Shown: in pieces, positions 7,829 to 16,920 of the stretch
Layout of the letters: each line of letters opens with the position of its first letter
Numbering within the stretch: position 1 is the stretch's first letter
NCBI RefSeq assembly: GCF_042680885.1
Contig: NZ_JBHUEO010000005.1
Location: 186,001 to 250,000, forward strand
DNA length: 64,000 nucleotides
Source: Siminovitchia sediminis
Lineage (GTDB): Bacteria; Bacillota; Bacilli; Bacillales; Bacillaceae_C
Direction of reading: 5' to 3'
Position numbers and translations under genes: made by a program
The notes under the pieces: generated by a model
What the model was told of the DNA's origin: nothing
Database searches by the model: none
What the model saw: the letters and a program-made list of their open reading frames with translations, nothing else

Positions 7829-8726
7829 GTATCTTGTAAAAGAAAAAGATAGCGGAGAGCGGATTGATAAATTGGCAGCAACGCTGAACAAGGATTGGTC
7901 TCGCTCCCAGATTCAGCAATGGATCAAAGATGGACATCTGACGGTAAACGGAAAAAATGTAAAAGCAAATTATAAATGCAATCAGAATGACCGGATCGTT
8001 TTAGAAATCCCGGAGCCCGAACCGTTGGATGTGATCCCGGAAGAGATGGATCTTGACATTTATTATGAAGACCAGGATGTGATCGTAGTCAATAAGCCCA
8101 AAGGCATGGTCGTTCACCCTGCACCAGGCCACACCTCTGGGACGCTTGTAAATGGAATAATGGCTCATTGCAGGGATTTATCCGGGATCAACGGTGTATT
8201 GCGTCCGGGGATTGTCCATAGAATTGATAAGGATACATCAGGGCTGTTGATGGTTGCAAAAAATGATCGGGCCCACGAGAAGCTTGTACAGCAGCTGGTT
8301 GATAAAACAGTCACCCGGAAATATTTTGCTCTGGTACACGGGGTGATCCCTCATAACCACGGGACGATCGATGCTCCGATCGGAAGAGATCCCATGGACC
8401 GTCAAAGCATGACAGTCATTGAAAAAGGAAAACAGGCTGTGACTCATTTTACAGTTTTGGAACGGCTGGACCCTTATTCGTATGTTGAGTGTGTGTTGGA
8501 AACTGGAAGGACACATCAAATTAGGGTTCATATGAAATATATCGGCCATCCGCTTGTCGGAGACCCGAAATATGGACCGAGGAATACGATTTCTGCCAAT
8601 GGACAAGTGTTACATGCAGGAATTTTGGGTTTTAACCATCCTCGAACCGGAGAATATAAAGAATTTCAGGCACCTTTGCCGGATAGCTTCACCAAATTGC
8701 TGAATGAGCTTCGACAAATTCATTGA
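7815..8726 (+). CDS. ylyB: RluD/RluA family 23S rRNA pseudouridine synthase
   Basis: 303 residues. An N-terminal S4 domain (about 15-75, RIDKLAATLNKDWSRSQIQQWIKDGHLTVNG) precedes the RluA catalytic domain with HRIDKDTSGLL (catalytic Asp) and GRTHQIRVHM. It isomerises uridines in large-subunit rRNA. I place the start at ATG 7815 because AAGGTG (7802-7807) is ideally spaced; an ATG at 7809 is only one base from that site. The stop codon overlaps the -35 box of the pyr operon promoter. Confidence 0.93.
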   Translation: MEKIEYLVKEKDSGERIDKLAATLNKDWSRSQIQQWIKDGHLTVNGKNVKANYKCNQNDRIVLEIPEPEPLDVIPEEMDLDIYYEDQDVIVVNKPKGMVVHPAPGHTSGTLVNGIMAHCRDLSGINGVLRPGIVHRIDKDTSGLLMVAKNDRAHEKLVQQLVDKTVTRKYFALVHGVIPHNHGTIDAPIGRDPMDRQSMTVIEKGKQAVTHFTVLERLDPYSYVECVLETGRTHQIRVHMKYIGHPLVGDPKYGPRNTISANGQVLHAGILGFNHPRTGEYKEFQAPLPDSFTKLLNELRQIH

Positions 8727-8751
8727 CAACCATTTCTCAGAAGTTTATAGT
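8723..8751 (+). promoter_or_regulatory. Main promoter of the pyr operon
   Basis: Perfect TTGACA (8723-8728), 17-base spacer, TATAGT (8746-8751). The -35 box overlaps the stop codon of the pseudouridine synthase gene. Transcription would start near 8758, just before the PyrR-binding leader. Confidence 0.87.
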
Positions 8752-8775
8752 TGTATTAGTTGAATATGACCCTTT

Positions 8776-8890
8776 AAGTCGGTCCAGTGAGGCCGGGAAG
8801 GTACGGTGAATATGATTGGAAATAACATGTGTTGTTCAAAACTATGTTATTTCTCTGGTACCCTCCTGCCTGGATGCAGGAGGGTTTTTT
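8776..8890 (+). promoter_or_regulatory. PyrR-dependent attenuator 1 (pyr leader)
   Basis: A PyrR-binding loop resembling the known consensus is at 8776-8803 (GTCCAGTGAGGCCGGGAAGG within it). A factor-independent terminator pairs ACCCTCCTGC (8860-8869) with GCAGGAGGGT (8876-8885), followed by TTTTTT. A competing antiterminator is possible between GGTAC (8800-8804) and GTACC (8858-8862). By the established B. subtilis mechanism, UMP-bound PyrR would hold the anti-antiterminator and favour termination. Confidence 0.9.
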
Positions 8891-8970
8891 GCTGCATAAC
8901 ATCATCATGAATAACTAGAAGCCAGAATTAAGTCCTGGCGGCTCGAAAGGGTCCTTAGGCAATAATTGTC

Positions 8971-8998
8971 TTGTGTTCGTCACCTAAGCCTGTATACT
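8971..8998 (+). promoter_or_regulatory. Possible second promoter for pyrR downstream of the attenuator
   Basis: TTGTGT (8971-8976), 16-base spacer, TATACT (8993-8998), about 30 bases before pyrR. If active it would supply PyrR independently of attenuator 1. This is a motif match only. The 140-base segment also holds a hairpin built from CTTAGG and CCTAAG. Confidence 0.33.
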
Positions 8999-9030
8999 TG
9001 GCGCTGTTCTTATGAAAGGGGTATGATACC

Positions 9031-9576
9031 ATGAATCCAAAGGCAATCGTACTTGATGAAAAGGCCATCCATAGGGCGTTGACCAGGATCGCCCACGAAA
9101 TTATTGAACGGAATAAAGGAATAGATCATTGTGTACTCATTGGAATCAAAACGAGAGGAATCTACCTGGCACAGCGTCTTGCTGATCGGATTAAAAGGAT
9201 TGAAGGTGAGAATATACCGGTAGGTGAACTGGATATTACACTTTACAGAGACGATTTGACTGTCAAAACGGACAGCTCTGAACCTGAAATCAAAGGTTCT
9301 CATCTTCCGGTGAATATTAAAAATCAAAAAGTTATCCTTGTTGATGATGTTCTTTATACAGGAAGAACAGTCAGGGCTGCGATGGATGCTCTCGTTGATC
9401 TGGGCCGACCCTCTCAAATTCAGCTCGCTGTTCTTGTAGACAGAGGTCACAGGGAGCTGCCGATACGAGCTGATTTTATCGGTAAGAATATTCCGACTTC
9501 CAGTCAGGAACGAATAGTTGTACAGCTCGTAGAAGCAGACGGCTGTGACCGGGTAGAGATTTACGAAAATAAATAA
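9031..9576 (+). CDS. pyrR: Bifunctional pyr operon attenuation protein / uracil phosphoribosyltransferase PyrR
   Basis: 181 residues, standard PyrR length. The PRPP-binding motif is VILVDDVLYTGRTVRAAMDAL (about 105-125), and RTRGIYLAQRLADRI and LVDRGHRELPIRADFIGKNIPTS are PyrR-specific. It binds UMP and PRPP, senses pyrimidine sufficiency and binds leader RNAs to promote termination; it also has weak UPRTase activity. Its two likely RNA targets flank the gene (8776-8890 and 9585-9697). ATG follows GAAAGGGG. In B. subtilis pyrP comes next; here pyrB follows after the attenuator. Confidence 0.96.
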   Translation: MNPKAIVLDEKAIHRALTRIAHEIIERNKGIDHCVLIGIKTRGIYLAQRLADRIKRIEGENIPVGELDITLYRDDLTVKTDSSEPEIKGSHLPVNIKNQKVILVDDVLYTGRTVRAAMDALVDLGRPSQIQLAVLVDRGHRELPIRADFIGKNIPTSSQERIVVQLVEADGCDRVEIYENK

Positions 9577-9584
9577 CCCTTTTA

Positions 9585-9697
9585 ATTCAGTCCTGTGAGG
9601 CTGGCAAGGGGAGCTGTTTGAGTAAAAGCCGGAGCAATATTTTCCAGCTTTGTTTTCCAAACCCTCTTTGCCTAAAAAGCACAGAGGGTTTTCTTTT
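9585..9697 (+). promoter_or_regulatory. PyrR-dependent attenuator 2 (pyrR-pyrB intergenic)
   Basis: A second PyrR-binding loop lies at 9585-9612 (CAGTCCTGTGAGGCTGGCAA within it). The terminator pairs AACCCTCT (9659-9666) with AGAGGGTT (9683-9690) and ends TTCTTTTT. B. subtilis has three such sites because pyrP separates two of them; with pyrP absent only two remain. Confidence 0.88.
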
Positions 9698-9726
9698 TGA
9701 ACATAAACGAAAGAAAGGTGAACAGC

Positions 9727-10611
9727 ATGAACAACCTTTTTTCTATGCAAGACCTATCCACAAACGACATGAATGATCTGCTCAGGACTGCTCAAGCTTT
9801 TGCGAATGGGGAGAGCTGGACGCCGCGGGAACAAACTTTTGCGGTGAACCTGTTCTTTGAACCGAGCACAAGAACAAAGTTGAGTTTCGAAATGGCAGAG
9901 CGCAAACTGGGCCTTGAGGTTATACCTTTTGAGTCAGGGTCATCCAGTATTTTAAAAGGTGAAACTATGGAAGATACCTTAAAAACGCTGGAGGCCATTG
10001 GAGTAGATGTTGCTGTTGTTCGCCATAAACAAGATGCCTATTATAAAACATTGGCGGAGACCGTAAATATAAAAATCATTAATGGCGGGGATGGCTGCGG
10101 CCAACATCCAACGCAGTCACTGCTGGATTTACTGACCATCAAACAGGAATTTGGCAAATTTGAGGGTTTGAAAGTTACCATTGTCGGCGATTTGAGCCAC
10201 AGCCGAGTTGCCAGATCCAATACTGAAGCACTGACCGCATTAGGGGCTGAAGTATTTCACTCAGGTCCGCCGGAATGGTTCGAAGGAGATCCCAAAACAG
10301 CGGATAGTTATGTGGAGCTGGATCAGGCCATAGGTTTTTCTGATGTCTTGATGCTATTGAGAATCCAGCATGAAAGACATGAAAATGTGATGGAGCTGCC
10401 GGCCGAACAATATCACAAGTTGTATGGACTGACTGCCGAAAGGGAAAAGAGGATGAAGCCGGAAAGTATCATTATGCACCCGGGACCAGTAAACAGAGGC
10501 GTTGAAATAGCGGACAGTCTGGTGGAAAGCCAAAAGTCAAGAATCTTTAAGCAAATACAAAATGGTGTATATACAAGAATGGCTGTTCTAAAACACATAC
10601 TTGATCAATAG
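9727..10611 (+). CDS. pyrB: Aspartate carbamoyltransferase, catalytic subunit
   Basis: 294 residues. The carbamoyl-phosphate signature FEPSTRTKLSFEMAERKLG is at about 39-57; later motifs are ATCase-type GGDGCGQHPTQSLLDL, GDLSHSRVARS and MHPGPVNRGVE. It joins carbamoyl phosphate and aspartate to give N-carbamoylaspartate, the committed step of UMP synthesis. No regulatory subunit gene is present, as expected for Bacillus. ATG at 9727 is preceded by GAAAGGTG; an upstream in-frame TTG falls in the terminator T-tract and is rejected. Confidence 0.97.
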   Translation: MNNLFSMQDLSTNDMNDLLRTAQAFANGESWTPREQTFAVNLFFEPSTRTKLSFEMAERKLGLEVIPFESGSSSILKGETMEDTLKTLEAIGVDVAVVRHKQDAYYKTLAETVNIKIINGGDGCGQHPTQSLLDLLTIKQEFGKFEGLKVTIVGDLSHSRVARSNTEALTALGAEVFHSGPPEWFEGDPKTADSYVELDQAIGFSDVLMLLRIQHERHENVMELPAEQYHKLYGLTAEREKRMKPESIIMHPGPVNRGVEIADSLVESQKSRIFKQIQNGVYTRMAVLKHILDQ

Positions 10612-10626
10612 AGGGAGGAAACCTGC

Positions 10627-11913
10627 ATGAATTGGCTGATTAAAAATGGGAAAGTGTTCGAAAATGAAGAGATGGTCCATAAAGATATTCGTATTAAAGA
10701 TGGATGGATTGCCGAAATAGGTGATCAATTAGAGAATCAGGGTGAGAAGGAATTTGATGCAACAGGCCTGCTCGTAACACCAGGCTTCGTAGATTTGCAC
10801 ATTCATCTGCGTGAACCGGGCGGTGAATACAAAGAAACGATTGAATCGGGGACGGCAGCAGCAGCCAAAGGCGGTTTTACTACAGTTGCCTCTATGCCGA
10901 ATACAAACCCGGTACCTGACAATGCCGGGCAGATGGAGTGGCTCACAAACCGTATTAAAGAAACTGCTCATGTCAAAGTTTTACCTTATGCTGCGATCAC
11001 CGAAGGCCTTCAAGGAGAAAACCTTGTAAATTTTAAAGCCTTAAAAGAAGCTGGTGCCTTCGCATTTACTGATGATGGAGTAGGGGTACAAACCGCAGCC
11101 AAGATGTACGAAGCTATGCAAAAAGCTTCTGAATTGGATATGGCGATTGTGGCTCATTGTGAAGATAATTCCCTTATTTACGGCGGGGCAGTACATGAAG
11201 GGGAATTCTCCAAAAAATCGGGCTTACAGGGAATCCCGTCAATTTGCGAATCCGTCCATATTGCCCGCGACGTGCTCCTTGCAGAGGCTGCAGACTGTCA
11301 TTATCACGTCTGCCATATTAGTACAAAAGAATCCGTACGGACAGTAAGGGATGCCAAACGTGCAGGAATTAAAGTGACAGCGGAGGTCAGTCCGCACCAT
11401 CTGCTGCTGTCTGATGAAGATATCCCGAATGCGGATGATACGAATTATAAAATGAATCCACCGCTTCGCAGTAAAGATGACCGACAGGCTCTGATCGAGG
11501 GGCTGCTTGATGGAACAATAGATTTTATAGCAACAGACCATGCCCCTCATGCAAAAGATGAAAAAGCCAGGGGAATGATAGAATCTCCTTTTGGGATCGT
11601 GGGCCTCGAAACGGCTTTTCCTCTCCTCTATACACATTTTGCAGAAAAAGGATATTGTACATTAAAGCAATTGGTCGATTGGTTCACTGCAGCTCCCTCC
11701 AAAACATTCAACTTGGATTGCGGAACATTGGATATTGGAAAGCCTGCTGATATCACACTGATTGACTTAAAGAAAGAACAAACAATTAATCCCAATCAGT
11801 TTTTATCAAAAGGAAAAAACACACCGTTTGCCGGCTGGGCCTGTAAAGGCTGGCCAGCTGCAACATTTGTGAATGGTAAATTGAAATGGTCGGAAGGACG
11901 GGATGATGAATGA
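10627..11913 (+). CDS. pyrC: Dihydroorotase
   Basis: 428 residues, class I dihydroorotase. Zinc ligands appear in DLHIHLREPG (about 57-66), the bridging Asp region FTDDGVGVQ, VAHCEDNSL, CHISTKESV and ATDHAPH. It cyclises carbamoylaspartate to dihydroorotate. The end overlaps pyrAA by four bases (ATGA). The next enzyme of the pathway, dihydroorotate dehydrogenase, is not encoded anywhere in this operon. Confidence 0.97.
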   Translation: MNWLIKNGKVFENEEMVHKDIRIKDGWIAEIGDQLENQGEKEFDATGLLVTPGFVDLHIHLREPGGEYKETIESGTAAAAKGGFTTVASMPNTNPVPDNAGQMEWLTNRIKETAHVKVLPYAAITEGLQGENLVNFKALKEAGAFAFTDDGVGVQTAAKMYEAMQKASELDMAIVAHCEDNSLIYGGAVHEGEFSKKSGLQGIPSICESVHIARDVLLAEAADCHYHVCHISTKESVRTVRDAKRAGIKVTAEVSPHHLLLSDEDIPNADDTNYKMNPPLRSKDDRQALIEGLLDGTIDFIATDHAPHAKDEKARGMIESPFGIVGLETAFPLLYTHFAEKGYCTLKQLVDWFTAAPSKTFNLDCGTLDIGKPADITLIDLKKEQTINPNQFLSKGKNTPFAGWACKGWPAATFVNGKLKWSEGRDDE

Positions 11914-13010
11914 AGCGCCAGCTTATATTAGAAGATGGAACTATATTTGTAGGTGAAGCGATCGGGAGCGAGAAAGAAACAACGGGCGAAATGATCTTTA
12001 ACACCAGCATGACCGGTTATCAGGAAATTATTTCAGACCCATCCAACTATGGGCAGATTATCGTATTTGGCTTTCCGCAAATCGGCAACTATGGTATTAA
12101 TCGGGATGACTTCGAAAGCATTCAACCAGTTATAAAGGGCGTCATTATTAGAGAAGCGGCTGATTATCCTTCTAACTGGCGCAGCAATATGTCCTTAGGT
12201 GAATTTTTGGAAGCAAAAGATATCCCCGGGATCACCGGAATTGATACAAGAAAGCTGATCCGCCTGATCAGGACGAAAGGTGCGATGAAAGGTGTGATGT
12301 GCGGGTTTGGGGAAAGTGTTGAAACACACCTGTCCAGGCTTCAGGCAGTTGAACATTTGCCTGACCAGGTAAAACAAGTTTCAACAATCAAACCTTTTCC
12401 GGCACCCGGAAGAGGCAGCAATGTAATTGTTGTCGATTTTGGCTTGAAGCACGGGGTTTTGCGTGAATTAACGAAAAGAGGCTGTGACGTAAAGGTTGTC
12501 CCCTATCGGTCATCAGCTGATGAAATTCTTACATTACAGCCAGACGGTGTTATTTTATCCAACGGGCCGGGGAACCCGGAACATGTGCCTGAAGCGACTG
12601 AAATGATAGCAGATATTCAAGGGAAAGTTCCGCTTTTTGCTATCGGACTTGGACATCAGCTGTTTGCCCTGGCCAACGGCTGCCAAACACAAAAAATGTT
12701 TGTCGGGCATCGAGGAGGCAGTTACCCTGTGAAAGATCTGGCCACGGGAAAAGTTGTCTTCACTTCGCAAAACCATGGGTATGAAGTAGTAAAAGATTCC
12801 GTTAATGAGAGCAAAATGATGATCACACATACAGAACTGAACAGTGGGTCGATTGAAGGCCTTTCCCATCGAAACTATGCAGCTTTTTCCGTGCAGTTTG
12901 ATCCGGAAGGAGCACCTGGATCAGAGGATGCCAAGTATTTGTTCGATCAATTTTTAAAAGTAATGGAAGATCATAAAAGAAAGGCGGATGACCATGCCGA
13001 AAAGAACTGA
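11910..13010 (+). CDS. pyrAA: Carbamoyl-phosphate synthase small chain, catalytic Cys and His replaced
   Basis: 366 residues. N-terminal CPSase small-chain domain (GEMIFNTSMTGYQEI, IGNYGINRDDFES, TGIDTRKLIRLIR) followed by a class I glutamine amidotransferase domain (about 168-350). Normally the small chain hydrolyses glutamine with a Cys nucleophile in GICLGHQ and a His-x-Glu pair in QYHPE. Here the codons give AIGLGHQ (Gly246, bases 12645-12647) and QFDPE (Asp331, bases 12900-12902), so both residues are lost while Glu333 stays. Other changes near conserved positions are VFGFP for the usual TLTYP and SNGPGNP for SNGPGDP. The frame is intact and length normal, so this is not a simple pseudogene; it probably no longer supplies ammonia from glutamine. 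It overlaps pyrAB by 17 bases. Confidence 0.93.
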   Translation: MKRQLILEDGTIFVGEAIGSEKETTGEMIFNTSMTGYQEIISDPSNYGQIIVFGFPQIGNYGINRDDFESIQPVIKGVIIREAADYPSNWRSNMSLGEFLEAKDIPGITGIDTRKLIRLIRTKGAMKGVMCGFGESVETHLSRLQAVEHLPDQVKQVSTIKPFPAPGRGSNVIVVDFGLKHGVLRELTKRGCDVKVVPYRSSADEILTLQPDGVILSNGPGNPEHVPEATEMIADIQGKVPLFAIGLGHQLFALANGCQTQKMFVGHRGGSYPVKDLATGKVVFTSQNHGYEVVKDSVNESKMMITHTELNSGSIEGLSHRNYAAFSVQFDPEGAPGSEDAKYLFDQFLKVMEDHKRKADDHAEKN

Positions 13011-16000
13011 TATCGAAAGCATTTTAGTCATCGGGTCCGGCCCGATTGTGATTGGACAGGCAGCTGAATTTGACTATGCCGGTACCCAGGCATGTCTGGC
13101 TTTAAAAGAGGAAGGGTACAGAGTCATCTTGGTAAATTCCAATCCTGCAACGATCATGACAGATTCAGAAATTGCAGATGCTGTCTATATTGAACCGCTG
13201 ACGCTGGAATTTGTCAGCCGGATCATTAGAAAAGAAAGACCGGATGCCATTCTGCCTACACTTGGCGGACAAACAGGCTTAAATATTGCCATGCAGCTTG
13301 CAGAAGCCGGAGTTTTGGACGAATGTGGAGTTGAAATTCTGGGAACCAAATTGTCGGCTATACAACAGGCTGAGGATAGAGACGAGTTCAGAAACTTGAT
13401 GAATCAATTAAACGAACCGGTACCCGAAAGTGAAATTGTTCATTCTTTAGAAGAAGCCCAAACTTTTGCCAAACAAATTGGGTATCCGGTCATTGTCCGT
13501 CCGGCATATACACTTGGCGGAACCGGCGGAGGAATCTGCCAAAATGATGAGGAATTGTCCTCGATTGTAACCAGCGGCCTGAAAAACAGTCCTGTCCATC
13601 AATGTCTTATTGAAAAAAGCATTGCAGGCTATAAGGAAATTGAATATGAGGTCATGAGGGACGCCAATGACAATGCGATCGTTGTCTGCAATATGGAAAA
13701 TGTAGATCCTGTCGGTGTTCATACAGGAGACTCCATTGTAGTGGCTCCATGTCAAACATTAAGTGACAGGGAAGTCCAGCTGCTGAGAAATGTTTCGTTA
13801 AAATTAATTCGCGCACTTGGAATCGAAGGCGGGTGTAACGTCCAGCTTGCTCTAGATCCGGACAGCTTCCAATACTATATTATTGAGGTGAATCCGAGAG
13901 TGAGCCGTTCATCTGCTTTAGCTTCAAAAGCTACAGGGTTTCCGATAGCCAAACTGGCGGCCAAAATTGCGGCAGGATATACTTTGGATGAGCTGATGAA
14001 CCCTGTAACGGGTAAAACGTATGCCTGTTTTGAACCGGTGATCGACTATATTGTTTCGAAAATACCCAGGTGGCCATTTGATAAATTTGAGTCCGCAAAC
14101 AGGAGCCTGGGTACACAAATGAAAGCGACTGGGGAAGTCATGGCGATTGGCAGAAGCTTTGAGGAATCCTTGCTTAAAGCTGTTCGGTCATTAGAAATCA
14201 GCTTATACCATCTGGACAATGAAGAAGCAAAAACCATGGAAGAAACGGATTTGAAAGCTGCTATCCGGCAGCCCACTGATGAGCGGCTGTTTGTTATAGC
14301 AGAGGCTTTAAGAAGAGGAATCTCCATAGAAACGATTCATGGCTGGTGCAAAATGGATTTGTTTTTCCTTCATAAAATTAAAAAGATCATTGATATCGAA
14401 AAAGAGCTTCAAGATGCACCATTCCATATCGATTTAGGACGGAGAGCCAAGCAGATGGGCTTTGCCGATTTGACCCTTGCCAGACTTTGGAACACGAACG
14501 AAAAAAATATATATGAGTGGAGAAAAGAAAATAATCTCATCCCTGTCTACAAGAAAGTGGATACGTGTGCCGGTGAGTTTGAATCAGAAACACCATACTT
14601 TTACGGTACGTATGAAGAAGAGAATGAGTCAGTGAGGACGGACAAAAAAAGTATTGTGGTTCTTGGATCGGGTCCGATCCGCATCGGTCAGGGAATTGAA
14701 TTTGATTATGCAACAGTTCACAGTGTATGGGCGATACAACAGGCAGGTTATGAAGCCATTATTATTAACAACAACCCGGAAACAGTATCTACAGACTTTA
14801 GTATTTCAGACAAACTCTATTTTGAGCCGCTTACCCTTGAAGATGTTATGCATATCATCGATTTGGAGCAGCCTGAGGGAGTAGTTGTACAGTTCGGCGG
14901 CCAAACTGCGATCAATTTGGCATCAGGGTTATCCGAACGAGGTGTAAACATACTCGGAACATCACTGGAAAGTCTGGATAGAGCAGAAGACAGAGAACTG
15001 TTTGAACAGGCACTTTCTCAATTAAATATTCCACAGCCCAAAGGAAAGACAGCATTTTCAGTAAAAGAAGCTGTGAAGATTGCTTCCGACATTGGCTACC
15101 CTGTGTTGGTACGCCCTTCCTATGTTCTTGGAGGACGGGCCATGGAAATAGTGTATGAAGAGAAAGAACTGCTTCATTACATGGAACATGCGGTGAAAAT
15201 CAATCCTGAACATCCAGTGCTGGTGGACCGGTATTTAACGGGCAAGGAGATAGAGGTAGACGCCATTTCCGACGGAGAACATGTATTAATTCCGGGCATC
15301 ATGGAACATATTGAGCGTGCAGGTGTCCACTCCGGAGACTCAATTGCCGTGTATCCGCCGCAAAATATTGGGCCCGATATGATGAAGAAGATTGAAGATG
15401 CCACGATTCGGCTTGCAAAAGGTTTAGAAATCATCGGCTTATTAAATATTCAATATGTCATCTCTAATGGTGAGTTGTATGTCATTGAAGTCAATCCCCG
15501 TTCAAGCCGGACAGTTCCGTTTTTAAGCAAAATTACAGGCATTCCAATGGCCAATCTTGCAACTAAAGTGATCTTGGGCGAAAAGCTGCCTGCACTTGGA
15601 TATGAAACAGGTTTAGTCCAAGAAATGGATGGTGTGTATGTGAAAGTGCCTGTCTTTTCCTTTGCAAAACTGAGAAGGGTAGATATTACACTTGGACCTG
15701 AGATGAAATCAACCGGCGAAGTGATGGGGAAAGACAAAACATTGGAAAAGGCCCTATATAAAGGGTTGGTTGCATCAGGCATTGAGATAAAGACTCATGG
15801 TACAGTGCTGATCACTGTTGCAGATAAAGATAAGGATGAAGCTGTTAAGCTGGCGGAAAGATTTGCTGCTATCGGCTATCAAATGATTGCGACAAGCGGT
15901 ACCGCAAAGGCGATTATGGATGCAGGCATCAAAGTGAGGACAGTAGATAAAATCGGAACGTCCGGTCATAATTTATTAGATACGATCAGACAGGGAGATG

Positions 16001-16194
16001 CCCAGCTTGTTATCAATACATTGACAAAAGGCAAACAGCCGCGCCGTGACGGGTTTAGAATCCGCAGAGAATCTGTTGAAAACGGCATTCCGTGCCTGAC
16101 TTCACTGGATACTGCAAAGGCGATTCTCGATATTCTTGAATCGATGGTACTGTCTGCAGAAGCAATGCCGTCAGGAAACAGGGCGGTTCAGTAA
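12994..16194 (+). CDS. pyrAB: Carbamoyl-phosphate synthase large chain
   Basis: 1066 residues, full length. Two ATP-grasp halves: the first with FDYAGTQACLALKEEGY, RPAYTLGGTGGGIC and HTGDSIVVAPCQTLSD; the second with GQGIEFDYATVHSVWA, RPSYVLGGRAME and HSGDSIAVYPP. The C-terminal MGS-like allosteric domain (about 930-1066, KLAERFAAIGYQMIATSGTA) is typical for UMP/PRPP control. It makes carbamoyl phosphate from bicarbonate, ammonia and two ATP. Core motifs are intact, unlike those of the partner small chain. ATG 12994 is preferred over ATG 12988 because GAAAGGCGG (12979-12987) is better spaced. Confidence 0.97.
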   Translation: MPKRTDIESILVIGSGPIVIGQAAEFDYAGTQACLALKEEGYRVILVNSNPATIMTDSEIADAVYIEPLTLEFVSRIIRKERPDAILPTLGGQTGLNIAMQLAEAGVLDECGVEILGTKLSAIQQAEDRDEFRNLMNQLNEPVPESEIVHSLEEAQTFAKQIGYPVIVRPAYTLGGTGGGICQNDEELSSIVTSGLKNSPVHQCLIEKSIAGYKEIEYEVMRDANDNAIVVCNMENVDPVGVHTGDSIVVAPCQTLSDREVQLLRNVSLKLIRALGIEGGCNVQLALDPDSFQYYIIEVNPRVSRSSALASKATGFPIAKLAAKIAAGYTLDELMNPVTGKTYACFEPVIDYIVSKIPRWPFDKFESANRSLGTQMKATGEVMAIGRSFEESLLKAVRSLEISLYHLDNEEAKTMEETDLKAAIRQPTDERLFVIAEALRRGISIETIHGWCKMDLFFLHKIKKIIDIEKELQDAPFHIDLGRRAKQMGFADLTLARLWNTNEKNIYEWRKENNLIPVYKKVDTCAGEFESETPYFYGTYEEENESVRTDKKSIVVLGSGPIRIGQGIEFDYATVHSVWAIQQAGYEAIIINNNPETVSTDFSISDKLYFEPLTLEDVMHIIDLEQPEGVVVQFGGQTAINLASGLSERGVNILGTSLESLDRAEDRELFEQALSQLNIPQPKGKTAFSVKEAVKIASDIGYPVLVRPSYVLGGRAMEIVYEEKELLHYMEHAVKINPEHPVLVDRYLTGKEIEVDAISDGEHVLIPGIMEHIERAGVHSGDSIAVYPPQNIGPDMMKKIEDATIRLAKGLEIIGLLNIQYVISNGELYVIEVNPRSSRTVPFLSKITGIPMANLATKVILGEKLPALGYETGLVQEMDGVYVKVPVFSFAKLRRVDITLGPEMKSTGEVMGKDKTLEKALYKGLVASGIEIKTHGTVLITVADKDKDEAVKLAERFAAIGYQMIATSGTAKAIMDAGIKVRTVDKIGTSGHNLLDTIRQGDAQLVINTLTKGKQPRRDGFRIRRESVENGIPCLTSLDTAKAILDILESMVLSAEAMPSGNRAVQ

Positions 16195-16208
16195 TGGAGG
16201 GGCGGGCT

Positions 16209-16916
16209 TTGGAAAATGAAGTAATCATTGCTCTTGATTTCCCGAATGCAAGTGAAGCGAACGACTTTTTACGCCATTTCCATGGACAAAGCTTATACGT
16301 TAAAGTTGGTATGGAGCTTTATTATCAGGAAGGCGCAGCATTCATTCAACAGTTGAAAAACAATGGGCATCAAGTTTTCCTGGATTTAAAGCTTCATGAT
16401 ATCCCAAATACGGTGTACAGGGCAATGAAGGTATTGGCAGGTCTTTCCGTAGACATGGTTAATGTCCATGCAGCCGGAGGAACAGACATGATGAAAGCGG
16501 CCAGGTCAGGGCTGGAGGAAGGGACCCTGGCCGGGCAGACCCGTCCGGCTTTAATTGCTGTGACCCAGCTTACAAGTACAAGTGAAGAACAAATGCAGCG
16601 AGAGCAATTAATTAAGCGGTCCATGGAGGAGTCTGTTCTTCATTATGCCCGGCTAGCCAAGAAATCGGGCCTTGATGGTGTTGTCTGCTCTGCATTTGAG
16701 GCGGCATCGATTGAAAAAGCCACGGATACCAGCTTTTTGCGGGTGACTCCCGGGATCAGGTTGGACGGAGGCAAGAGCGATGACCAGAAAAGAATCGTTA
16801 CTCCTTCGAACGCACGGGCCATGAAATCCTCCATGATTGTGATTGGCCGTCCAATTACGGGCGCGGCAGACCCGGCAGCTGCCTATCAAAAAGTGGTGAC
16901 AGAATGGGAGAGGTAA
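16209..16916 (+). CDS. pyrF: Orotidine 5'-phosphate decarboxylase
   Basis: 235 residues. The N-terminal strand VIIALDFPNA, catalytic DLKLHDIPNTV (Lys/Asp tetrad) and C-terminal RVTPGIRLDGG and IVIGRPITGAADP are standard. It decarboxylates OMP to UMP, the last step of the pathway. I favour TTG 16209 because GGAGGGG (16196-16202) is six bases upstream and the resulting N-terminus aligns with the family. An ATG at 16194, overlapping the pyrAB stop, is an alternative that adds five residues. In B. subtilis pyrK and pyrD stand between pyrAB and pyrF; here the genes are contiguous. Confidence 0.94.
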   Translation: MENEVIIALDFPNASEANDFLRHFHGQSLYVKVGMELYYQEGAAFIQQLKNNGHQVFLDLKLHDIPNTVYRAMKVLAGLSVDMVNVHAAGGTDMMKAARSGLEEGTLAGQTRPALIAVTQLTSTSEEQMQREQLIKRSMEESVLHYARLAKKSGLDGVVCSAFEAASIEKATDTSFLRVTPGIRLDGGKSDDQKRIVTPSNARAMKSSMIVIGRPITGAADPAAAYQKVVTEWER

Positions 16917-16920
16917 GACT

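Noticed and set aside
12600..12902. PyrAA changes as sequencing errors or a pseudogene
   Set aside because: Two separate codon replacements in an otherwise intact, full-length frame coupled to pyrAB; a pseudogene would be expected to show frameshifts or stops. It cannot be excluded without resequencing.
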